From contig CAKSXP010000123.1 in NCBI GenBank assembly GCA_934515035.1, forward strand, positions 1-5,980: 5,980 nt of DNA, written 5' to 3'. The stretch is from an uncultured Oscillospiraceae bacterium (lineage in GTDB: Bacteria; Bacillota; Clostridia; Oscillospirales; Oscillospiraceae). Positions 1 through 5,031 of the stretch are shown here, piece after piece. Position 1 is the first letter of the stretch. Each line of letters starts with the position of its first letter. The position numbers were made by a program, and so were the translations under genes. The notes below the pieces were generated by a model. It ran no database searches. It was not told the DNA's origin and saw nothing but the letters and a program-made list of their open reading frames with translations.

Positions 1-190
1 CTCCACAACTCCGGGCCTTGATGCAAATGCAAAGGGCTGCATCGTTGCGGACGAAAGCATGGCTACCAGCCGCGAGGGCGTGTTCGCCGGCGGCGACGCC
101 GTTACCGGTGCCGCGACCGTTATTCTGGCGATGGGAGCTGGCAAGACCGCCGCTGCCTCCATCGACGAGTACATCCAGAACAAGAAATAA
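1..190 (+). CDS. gltA: NADPH-dependent glutamate synthase small subunit family protein, C-terminal end (5' part outside window)
   Basis: Seen: codons in the frame starting at base 2 run open to TAA at 188-190, giving 62 residues that begin STTPGLDANAKG. They contain the FAD-contacting segment VFAGGDAVTGAATVI (about residues 27-41 of the visible part), followed by AMGAGKTAAASIDEYI. Family knowledge: this is the conserved end of the pyridine-nucleotide-disulphide oxidoreductase fold shared by the small subunit of glutamate synthase (GltD, or homotetrameric GltA) and by NfnL of the electron-bifurcating transhydrogenase. These flavoproteins move electrons from NADPH, either to make glutamate from glutamine and 2-oxoglutarate or to exchange with ferredoxin. 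Only the tail is visible, so the choice between GltA, GltD and NfnL cannot be made here; an upstream NfnS-like (ferredoxin-NADP reductase) gene would favour NfnL. The family call is secure and the symbol is tentative. A strong terminator follows 16 bases after the stop, so the transcript probably ends here. Confidence 0.88.
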   Translation, partial: STTPGLDANAKGCIVADESMATSREGVFAGGDAVTGAATVILAMGAGKTAAASIDEYIQNKK

Positions 191-205
191 GCTATTCTGC
201 ACATA

Positions 206-236
206 GAAGGCGCGGCCGATTTGAGGCCGCGCCTTT
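206..236 (+). terminator. Rho-independent terminator after the glutamate synthase-family gene
   Basis: The arms 207-217 and 225-235 pair over 11 bp (A-A-GGCGCGGCC with GGCCGCGCC-T-T) around a 7-base loop, gatttga. The T run after it is short (TTT, then CAG), but the stem is very GC-rich and sits just behind the stop codon at 190. The sequence recurs in inverted form at 414-440. Confidence 0.75.
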
Positions 237-440
237 CAGACTATAACCAGACGCATTTTTTCAGCAAAACGCTGCCAGCGCAATGCGCCCGCCGTGGGCG
301 GGCGTAAATTCAAAAATACTTGCGCTGCAAGGCTTTTTGAATTATGCCGGGCGGATTCATTTCGCCCGAGCAGATAAAATCGAGCTTGACAGCCCCAGGG
401 GCTGACAAGCTCTGGCGCGGCCTCAAATTGGCCGCGCCTT
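207..440. repeat. Inverted pair of near-identical hairpins (207-235 and 414-440) bounding a gene-free stretch
   Basis: The reverse complement of 414-438 matches 209-233 at 24 of 25 positions; the one difference is in the loop (gatttga against aatttga). The match extends by two A/T bases to 207 and 440. Because each arm is itself a palindrome, the asymmetric loop is what shows that the second copy is inverted rather than direct. The pair could reflect duplication of a terminator, an end-to-end element with terminal inverted repeats, or a long-range RNA stem. No obvious target-site duplication flanks the pair, so a mobile origin is unproven. Confidence 0.6.
284..412. other. Cluster of consecutive hairpins in the leader of the spermidine-synthase-like gene (candidate structured RNA or dispersed repeat)
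   Basis: Four hairpins follow one another. (a) 284-306: arms tgcgcccgcc and ggcgggcgta, loop gtg, about 10 bp with one G-T pair. (b) 307-343: arms aattcaaaaa and tttttgaatt, 10 bp perfect, with an inner 5-bp stem cttgc/gcaag closing a gct loop; each strand has T5 just after the inner stem. (c) 348-368: cgggcg/cgcccg with a 9-base loop. (d) 382-412: a 31-base near-perfect palindrome. A fifth hairpin, 414-438, follows two bases later. No credible coding frame covers the stretch. The pattern is not a riboswitch class I recognise. It could be a cis-acting leader, a small RNA, or a dispersed intergenic repeat of the REP/MITE kind. The hairpins are directly visible; the function is unknown. Confidence 0.5.
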
Positions 441-441
441 T
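414..441 (+). terminator. Terminator-like hairpin in the leader, 30 bases ahead of the start codon at 471
   Basis: Arms 414-422 and 430-438 pair over 9 bp (GGCGCGGCC with GGCCGCGCC) around the loop tcaaatt. TTT and then an AT-rich run (gatcatatt) follow. It points toward the spermidine-synthase-like gene, so it could either end transcription from upstream or act as an attenuator of that gene. No antiterminator partner is obvious apart from the first copy at 207-235. The short T run makes efficient termination uncertain. Confidence 0.45.
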
Positions 442-459
442 GATCATATTGATGTGTTC

Positions 460-465
460 AGGAGG
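460..465 (+). promoter_or_regulatory. Ribosome binding site AGGAGG of the spermidine-synthase-like gene
   Basis: A consensus AGGAGG lies five bases ahead of the ATG at 471 and fixes that start. It lies 22 bases downstream of the 414-438 stem, so it is free for ribosomes if only that hairpin forms. Confidence 0.85.
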
Positions 466-470
466 ATAAA

Positions 471-2063
471 ATGAAGGAAAACAGCATTTTGCGGCGCAAA
501 TGGTTTCTTTACGCAACGGGCTTTTTCTCCGGAATGTCGGTAATGGCGATAGAGCTCGGTGCAAGCAGACTGCTCGCGCCGTATTTCAGCTCGTCACAGA
601 TCGTCTGGACTGTTATTATCGGCACTATCATGATCGCAATGGCGATAGGAAACGTCTGGGGCGGCAGATCGGCCGACAAAAATCCTGATCCCAGAAAGCT
701 TTATTTCAGTATACTGTTAGTTGCAGTCTGGACGGCGCTGATACCGTTTGCCGGTAAGTATGTGATCGCGGGAATAACCGTCCTGCTGGCGCTGTTTGTC
801 AGCAGTAATTTCCTCGTGTGGGCTTCGTTTGCTTCCTGCGTCGTGTTGTTTGTGTTCCCGCTTATGATACTCGGAACAGTTACCCCCAGCCTTATAAAAT
901 ATGCGACAGACAGCCTTGAGGATAACGGAAAAACGGTCGGCGAGCTGGAGGCGCTGGGCACCATAGGAAGCATAATAGGAACCTTTACACCCACATTCAT
1001 CACCATACCGGCGCTTGGAACTTCCCGTACCTTTCTGCTTTTTGCCGCTATACTTGCGGTTATAAGCGGCGTTTTCTTTGCGGCGGATTCCGGCAGGGGA
1101 AAGCGGACGGCCTGTATGATACTTTCCGTTTTGGTCGCGGCTTCGGCTTTTTTGCCGGTAACGGACAGCTTTGCCTTCTGGGAGGATGATATCGTATATG
1201 AAGGCGAGTCGATTTACAACTACCTTCAGGTCAAGGAGACGGACAACAGTGTAATTCTCTCGACAAACGTTGCCGCCGGGGTCCAGTCCATAATGATGAA
1301 GGACGGCGGACTGACGGGAATGTATTATGACTATGCAATGGCCGCGCCGCTTATGACGGACCGGCCGGATGCCGCGGAAATGCTTATCCTCGGCTTGGGG
1401 ACGGGCACATATGCAAATCAGTGCCTTAAATACTTTCCCGATATAAAGATAGAGGGCGTAGAAATCGACGAGGCGATAACCGAACTTGCCAGAGAGTATT
1501 TCGACCTTTCGGATAAAGTCAGAGTGACCGTAGAAGACGGCAGGGCATATCTCTCGCAGGCCGGAATGTATGATGTCATTATGGTTGACGCATATCAGGA
1601 CATTACGATCCCATTTCAAATGTCCACGGTGGAGTTTTTCACGGCGGTCAGGGAGCATCTGAAGGATAACGGCGTCATGGTCGTGAATATGAACATGACT
1701 TCTTCCGGAGAGGGCGGCATCAACGACTATCTATGCGATACGATTTCTTCCGTTTTTCCGAACGTGTTTACAGTGAATGTCTCCAACAATACAAATACAG
1801 AGCTTTTTGCGTCTGCTGCGGATGGCATGCTTGAACGGTTTGAAGAAAACCGCAGCAGGCTGGAAGATGAGCCTCTGTCCGCGCATATGCAGAGGGTTTA
1901 TGACTCCCTGAAGCCTGCCGCGGGAGGAGAGAAGGTCCTCACGGACGATAAAGCGCCGGTCGAGATGCTTGGCATAAAGGCCATTGACGAAATAATCGGG
2001 GATGAGCTGGAATGGATAAGAGAGGCTATCAAACAGGGCGATTTTTCTTCTATCCTGGGATAA
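471..2063 (+). CDS. Membrane-anchored spermidine-synthase-like protein (fused MFS/spermidine synthase type)
   Basis: 530 residues in two parts. The N-terminal half (about residues 12-231) holds roughly eight hydrophobic segments and the motif GASRLLAPYF followed by IVWTVIIGTI (residues 30-53), typical of the multipass family fused to spermidine synthase. The C-terminal half (about 240-500) is a Rossmann-type aminopropyltransferase/methyltransferase fold: nucleotide loop GLGTGT (308-313), acidic EID (331-333), EDGR (355-358) and MVDAY (371-375), then LTDDKAPVE (490-498) near the end. Classical spermidine synthases have a D-S-T-D-P-type catalytic stretch after the last strand; here it reads DAYQDITIPF, so transfer of an aminopropyl group from decarboxylated S-adenosylmethionine to putrescine cannot be assumed. 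Binding of an S-adenosylmethionine-like cofactor is likely. The start has a consensus ribosome site. The gene stands alone, converging on coaX, and no polyamine pathway partner (speD, speA, speB) is visible. The real substrate is unknown. Confidence 0.88.
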   Translation: MKENSILRRKWFLYATGFFSGMSVMAIELGASRLLAPYFSSSQIVWTVIIGTIMIAMAIGNVWGGRSADKNPDPRKLYFSILLVAVWTALIPFAGKYVIAGITVLLALFVSSNFLVWASFASCVVLFVFPLMILGTVTPSLIKYATDSLEDNGKTVGELEALGTIGSIIGTFTPTFITIPALGTSRTFLLFAAILAVISGVFFAADSGRGKRTACMILSVLVAASAFLPVTDSFAFWEDDIVYEGESIYNYLQVKETDNSVILSTNVAAGVQSIMMKDGGLTGMYYDYAMAAPLMTDRPDAAEMLILGLGTGTYANQCLKYFPDIKIEGVEIDEAITELAREYFDLSDKVRVTVEDGRAYLSQAGMYDVIMVDAYQDITIPFQMSTVEFFTAVREHLKDNGVMVVNMNMTSSGEGGINDYLCDTISSVFPNVFTVNVSNNTNTELFASAADGMLERFEENRSRLEDEPLSAHMQRVYDSLKPAAGGEKVLTDDKAPVEMLGIKAIDEIIGDELEWIREAIKQGDFSSILG

Positions 2064-2105
2064 CAGAAAAAAGGAAGCGTGCAGTACGGCATGCTTCCTT
2101 TCTGT
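2064..2105. terminator. Bidirectional terminator between the spermidine-synthase-like gene and coaX
   Basis: Arms 2070-2082 and 2089-2101 pair over about 13-14 bp (AAAGGAAGC with GCTTCCTTT, continued inward by GTGC/GGCAT with one G-T pair) around a six-base loop. Rightward transcripts leave through TTTCTGTCTTT. Leftward transcripts from coaX leave through the T run complementary to the A's at 2067-2072. The hairpin starts directly after the TAA at 2061-2063 and serves both converging genes. Confidence 0.85.
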
Positions 2106-2113
2106 CTTTAGTA

Positions 2114-2884
2114 TTATTTTACGTTTCGCTTATAAATGAGCCACAGTCCGCGCGTTATAAGCTCCGGGTCGTTGATTATACCTTTTCTTCTGCAATATGG
2201 CAGCACATAATTTGCCAGATCTCCTGTTGCAACGGCCGTTACAGATTCCCCAAGCTCGTTTTCCATTCGCTCGATGAGTCCGTCGAGCAGGGCGGCGGCA
2301 CCGAAAACAACTCCGCTTCGAACAGAATCTTCCGTCGTTTTGCAGATGACTCTGGCCGGAGCCTCTGGTGCGACGCTCGGAAGCTTGGACGCGTTGCGGA
2401 GCAGTGCATTCTGGCTCAGAATAAGACCGGGAGCAATGGCCCCTCCGATGTAATTGCCGTTTCTGTCCAGAACGCCCATGGCGGTAGCCATTCCCATGTC
2501 TATCGTAACGCAGGGAAGCGGATAGCGCTCGAGCGCTGCTGCCGCCGCGGCGACAAAATCGCCGCCAAGTTCAGACGGGTCATCGATCCGAATGTTAAGA
2601 CCTGTTTTCACTCCCGGACCGACAACGAGCGCCGTTTTGCCCGAGACAAACTGGAGCGCCTGGCGCAGGAGATTTGTCTGCTGCGGGACGACGGAGGCAA
2701 TGATGGCGCCCTCCGCCGCGTGAAGATCAATATTTCTTTGAGATGCCATAAGCTGAAGAAGAACGGCATATTCGTCCGCTGTTCTTGGTGTTGAGGTCGA
2801 AAGAGAGCAGGAGAAAACGGCATGGCCGTCTTCAACTCCGGCGAAAATTATGTTGGAATTGCCGATATCGAAGGTTAATACCAT
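2114..2884 (-). CDS. coaX: Type III pantothenate kinase (divergent clostridial type)
   Basis: 256 residues, the usual length of CoaX. This ASKHA-fold cytoplasmic enzyme phosphorylates pantothenate with ATP as the first step of coenzyme A synthesis and is typically insensitive to CoA feedback. Visible motifs: DIGNSN (6-11), the phosphate loop; PGVKTG (90-95); ELGGDF (105-110), matching the family E-L-G-A-D-R and keeping the catalytic-type Asp109; DMGMAT (129-134), matching D-x-G-T-A-T; GGAIAPG (147-153); and SGVVFG (190-195). Two usual residues differ: the Arg of GADR is Phe110, and the first Thr of GTAT is Met132. Related clostridial paralogues also depart from the canonical motif, so this may be a sub-family rather than damage, but activity should be treated as likely rather than certain. 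The start at 2884 has GGGGTG eight bases upstream. The gene diverges from the cupin and shares a terminator with the gene to its left. Confidence 0.9.
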   Translation of the reverse strand: MVLTFDIGNSNIIFAGVEDGHAVFSCSLSTSTPRTADEYAVLLQLMASQRNIDLHAAEGAIIASVVPQQTNLLRQALQFVSGKTALVVGPGVKTGLNIRIDDPSELGGDFVAAAAAALERYPLPCVTIDMGMATAMGVLDRNGNYIGGAIAPGLILSQNALLRNASKLPSVAPEAPARVICKTTEDSVRSGVVFGAAALLDGLIERMENELGESVTAVATGDLANYVLPYCRRKGIINDPELITRGLWLIYKRNVK

Positions 2885-2923
2885 CTTATTATCACCCCAC
2901 GAGTGCTGAATTTCATATATAAT

Positions 2924-2952
2924 AATTTATCAAAAGACAGTGCAGATGTCAA
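2924..2952 (-). promoter_or_regulatory. Promoter candidate for coaX
   Basis: Read on the minus strand, TTGACA (2952-2947, perfect -35) is followed after exactly 17 bases by TAAATT (2929-2924, 4 of 6 to TATAAT). Transcription would start near 2917, giving a leader of about 30 bases to the ATG at 2884. Confidence 0.6.
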
Positions 2953-2959
2953 ACAACGC

Positions 2960-2988
2960 TTGAATTTTATTGGCAATAGTGCTAGTAT
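2960..2988 (+). promoter_or_regulatory. Promoter candidate for the cupin gene
   Basis: TTGAAT (2960-2965) and TAGTAT (2983-2988) are separated by 17 bases, and the -10 is preceded by TG-c, the extended -10 signature. Transcription would start near 2995. The -35 lies only seven bases from the -35 of the divergent coaX promoter, so the two promoters are back to back. Confidence 0.5.
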
Positions 2989-3002
2989 GTATTTTGTAAA
3001 TT

Positions 3003-3015
3003 CGGACGATGTCCG
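3003..3015. promoter_or_regulatory. Small inverted repeat just after the cupin start site (possible operator or leader hairpin)
   Basis: CGGAC (3003-3007) and GTCCG (3011-3015) are perfect inverted arms around GAT, placed roughly 10-20 bases after the predicted transcription start and 30 bases before the start codon. Position and symmetry suit a repressor site or a small 5' stabilising stem. Five-base arms can occur by chance. Confidence 0.25.
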
Positions 3016-3044
3016 TACCTAATCAATAGAAAGGAAGTTTTTCC

Positions 3045-3392
3045 ATGAGCTACAAAATCGTACGCAAGACCGACGCTTATGCTTATGAAGCTCCCGGTCA
3101 CTACAACATGCTCCCCACTCGTCTCCATAATCCCGAAGACGTCAATGACGGCAAGCTTATTGTTGGCCTGTCCCATTTTCTCCCCGGCGGCGGCTGCAAG
3201 TTCGGCAACAACCCGATGGAGTCCGTTTACTACATCATCAGCGGCGAAATGACCCTCACCACCGATGACGGCGAGACCGTTCTCCACGCCGGCGATACTT
3301 TCCACTGCGGCCCCGGAACCAACAAGGGCATCCAGAACAACGGCACCGAGACTTGCCAGATGCTCGTTTGCCTGACCAACCCCAACGCCTGA
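3045..3392 (+). CDS. Small single-domain cupin protein, metal-ligand histidines absent
   Basis: 115 residues forming one double-stranded beta-helix domain. Seen: the first cupin motif region is FLPGGGCKFGNNPMESVYYI (residues 45-64), ending in a conserved SGEM; the second is HAGDTFHCGPGTNKG (81-95). In classical cupins motif 1 carries two His and a Glu and motif 2 one His that together bind a metal. Here the Glu (E59) remains, but the two His positions of motif 1 hold other residues and the motif 2 His position is K94. The protein therefore probably binds no metal in the usual way and may bind a small ligand or act structurally. The start at 3045 follows AAAGGAAG at a spacing of about eight bases. 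Codons are strikingly rich in C-ending forms compared with the neighbours, which suggests high expression. It is monocistronic, with its own promoter and terminator. The function is unknown. Confidence 0.85.
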   Translation: MSYKIVRKTDAYAYEAPGHYNMLPTRLHNPEDVNDGKLIVGLSHFLPGGGCKFGNNPMESVYYIISGEMTLTTDDGETVLHAGDTFHCGPGTNKGIQNNGTETCQMLVCLTNPNA

Positions 3393-3424
3393 GCAGCAGA
3401 TTAAGCTGTACATAACATATCACG

Positions 3425-3462
3425 ACATCCGCATGCGTTAATTCGCATGCGGATGTTTTTTT
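3425..3462 (+). terminator. Strong rho-independent terminator of the cupin gene, overlapping the end of the flippase gene
   Basis: Arms 3425-3437 and 3444-3456 pair perfectly over 13 bp (ACATCCGCATGCG with CGCATGCGGATGT) around a six-base loop, ttaatt, and end in seven T's (3456-3462). The loop contains the stop codon of the convergent minus-strand gene, whose last few codons are the right arm of the stem. The minus-strand exit lacks a good T run, so termination in that direction is less certain. Confidence 0.92.
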
Positions 3463-4781
3463 GCCGTGCGGCGGAAAAGCCGTATTCTTGTAAGTGAAGA
3501 AAGCTTGCCGATGCTGAGGGCAAAATTCAATATCTCCGTCAGATATATGACCGCGATATATCCCATGATGCCGAAACGCGGAATGAGCAATATAACAAGT
3601 ATTACACCGCTCAGAGCATCGATTATATTGACCGTCATTGACCACATCATTGCGCCGAGCCCCTTCAGGCAGCCGTCCGTGACGATGTCGATATACATTA
3701 TCGGCAAAAGCGGTATAAAGATCCGTATGAATTTACCCGCGGCAGTCGACTTGTATATCAGCATACCCAGTGCATCCGCCGTTGAAAACATAAAAATAGA
3801 GCAGGCGACGGAAAAGAGCAGACTTTTCATAAGCAGCTTTGATACTGTGTCAGAGATATAGTCCGCCTTGTCGGAAACCTGTGCTTCCGTCAGGTTAGGC
3901 ACCAGCGTTTCGGCCAGTGCGGATAGAAAGCACGAAGGGAAGAGGAGTACGGGAAAAACCATTCCGTTGACCGTACCATATCCTGCAAGCGCGGAATCGG
4001 CGGAGTGGCCGGATTTTTTCAGTTCACGGGGTACCAACAGATGCTCAAGCGTTGTAAGGGAGGTGCGTGCATAAGCGGACAGAGCAAGAGGAACGGCGAT
4101 CTGAAGCATACGGAAAGTCAATTTGGGCGAATTATTCCTGATGGAATAGTATTTATGTTTGTCAGCCAGGAAGGTGATAAGAAAAATCAGAAAACCGAAT
4201 ATCTCGGCAAGCGTTCCGGCCAGACAGACCGAAAAGCACGCGCTTTCAATATTCCCGTTGGCGACCGGCCGGAGAAGGGCAACGACCAGAGCAATACGAA
4301 CAAGCTGCTCGAGTATCTGGATCGCGGCGGATTTATGTACTCTGCCTACCGCTGTGAAATAGCCGGCGAATACGGAGGACAGAGACATGAACGGCATCGA
4401 TACGGACAGAATGCGCAAACTGCGTACCGTTCTGGCGTCTCCGATCCACAGAAAGCCTACCGGCTCGGCAAAGGAATACAGAACGGCAAATGCCGCAAGA
4501 CCAAAAAATGCGCTGTATGCAATGCACCGCATCATGACCATACCGATACCGCCGGAACGGGAAAAGCCTATTTCTTCGGATATCAGCCGCGTTGATGTAA
4601 AGCGTATGCCGGATACCGCCAGCGTGGAGCACAGACTGCCGACGGACATAACCAGCTGGAACAGTCCGATGCCCGATGCGCCAATCCTGCCGATAAGCCA
4701 GATCTGGAACATTAATCCGATGACCTGCATAACAAGTGATGAAGCGGTTAAAAGATAAGTATTTCGCATGAGTAATTTCAT
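3438..4781 (-). CDS. SpoVB-like polysaccharide/lipid-linked oligosaccharide flippase (MOP superfamily)
   Basis: 447 residues, hydrophobic throughout, with about 12-14 membrane segments. Features typical of the SpoVB/Wzx-like branch: an N-terminal first helix followed by GRIGASGIGLFQL (31-43), a basic amphipathic stretch GYFTAVGRVHKSAAIQILEQ (140-159), EHLLVPRELKKSG (246-258) and DGCLKGLGAMMWSMTVNI (369-386) followed by PRFGIMGYI (401-409). Family role: moving lipid-linked sugar precursors across the cytoplasmic membrane; Bacillus SpoVB is needed for spore cortex, but homologues also serve vegetative envelope polysaccharides, so a sporulation role is not shown here. It is shorter than Bacillus SpoVB (a little over 500 residues). 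The start at 4781 is supported by GGGAGAGG about nine bases upstream; a second ATG four codons on is too far from that site. It is a single-gene unit, divergent from the sugar permease and convergent with the cupin. Its last residues, HPHAN, are encoded by the cupin terminator. Confidence 0.85.
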   Translation of the reverse strand: MKLLMRNTYLLTASSLVMQVIGLMFQIWLIGRIGASGIGLFQLVMSVGSLCSTLAVSGIRFTSTRLISEEIGFSRSGGIGMVMMRCIAYSAFFGLAAFAVLYSFAEPVGFLWIGDARTVRSLRILSVSMPFMSLSSVFAGYFTAVGRVHKSAAIQILEQLVRIALVVALLRPVANGNIESACFSVCLAGTLAEIFGFLIFLITFLADKHKYYSIRNNSPKLTFRMLQIAVPLALSAYARTSLTTLEHLLVPRELKKSGHSADSALAGYGTVNGMVFPVLLFPSCFLSALAETLVPNLTEAQVSDKADYISDTVSKLLMKSLLFSVACSIFMFSTADALGMLIYKSTAAGKFIRIFIPLLPIMYIDIVTDGCLKGLGAMMWSMTVNIIDALSGVILVILLIPRFGIMGYIAVIYLTEILNFALSIGKLSSLTRIRLFRRTAKKHPHAN

Positions 4782-4862
4782 ATATTTTTACCTCTCCCAA
4801 GGCTGCTTCCTGATAATCGATATCGTCAATTAACACATGTGCACAAAAACAGAAAAAAATAT

Positions 4863-4890
4863 TTTATAAAACTATCAAAATTCACTTGAA
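4863..4890 (-). promoter_or_regulatory. Weak promoter candidate for the flippase gene
   Basis: On the minus strand, TATAAA (4868-4863) lies 16 bases after TTCAAG (4890-4885), a poor -35. Transcription would begin near 4857, about 75 bases ahead of the ATG. The -35 overlaps that of the forward promoter, so the two would compete for polymerase. AT-richness here makes chance matches common. Confidence 0.3.
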
Positions 4891-4913
4891 ATCCCGTCGT
4901 AATATGCTATAAT
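4886..4913 (+). promoter_or_regulatory. Extended -10 promoter of the sugar ABC permease operon
   Basis: TTGAAA (4886-4891) and a perfect TATAAT (4908-4913) are 16 bases apart, with TG-c just before the -10. A/T-rich sequence at 4851-4880 upstream could act as an UP element. Transcription would begin near 4920, giving a leader of about 110 bases. I found no convincing catabolite (cre) box in it. Confidence 0.75.
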
Positions 4914-5016
4914 AACCACTAAAGGCTGCATCGATTTGTGATATTTGGCGCTTTTGTTCAAAATTATACCAATATTTATAAGCGGTGCAGTCCCAGGGCG
5001 TGTCAAAGAATACAAT

Positions 5017-5023
5017 AAAGGAG
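5017..5023 (+). promoter_or_regulatory. Ribosome binding site AAAGGAG deciding the permease start at 5032
   Basis: AAAGGAG lies eight bases ahead of the ATG at 5032. The frame stays open upstream to a TTG at 4945, but that codon has no ribosome site and the extra 29 residues do not resemble the family, so 5032 is the better start. Confidence 0.8.
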
Positions 5024-5031
5024 AATTCTGG

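Noticed and set aside
386..414. TTGACA at 386-391 as the promoter of the spermidine-synthase-like gene
   Set aside because: There is no -10-like hexamer 16-18 bases downstream (the region is GC-rich gctctggc). The hexamer is explained by the palindrome. The true promoter of this gene was not found.
310..564. Small minus-strand open frame across the hairpin cluster and the start of the 471 gene
   Set aside because: Its codons follow the hairpin arms and it overlaps the true gene start; no ribosome site was found. It looks like a spurious reading of structured sequence.
717..1658. Long open frame (313 codons) on the minus strand inside the spermidine-synthase-like gene
   Set aside because: It is antisense to a clearly recognised protein, has no family-like sequence and no convincing ribosome site; it is a composition shadow.
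2012..2794. Open frame of 260 codons on the plus strand over coaX
   Set aside because: It lies almost entirely antisense to coaX, runs through the bidirectional terminator, and its predicted protein is low in family-like patterns.
3390..3392. Genome-wide reassignment of TGA to tryptophan
   Set aside because: The cupin ends at TGA exactly where a full-length domain ends and shortly before its terminator, and Trp is written TGG in every gene. Only one internal TGA exists in the window.
4005..4595. Open frame of 196 codons on the plus strand over the flippase gene
   Set aside because: It is antisense to a well-supported membrane protein gene and has no ribosome site or recognisable domain.
4800..4840. 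Possible catabolite control (cre) box among ATCGAT/GATATC repeats ahead of the sugar operon
   Set aside because: The spacing does not fit the cre consensus and the site lies upstream of the promoter; short palindromes in AT-rich DNA are common.
4945..5031. Upstream TTG start for the permease
   Set aside because: It has no ribosome site and adds residues unlike the family N-terminus, whereas the ATG at 5032 has AAAGGAG at good spacing.
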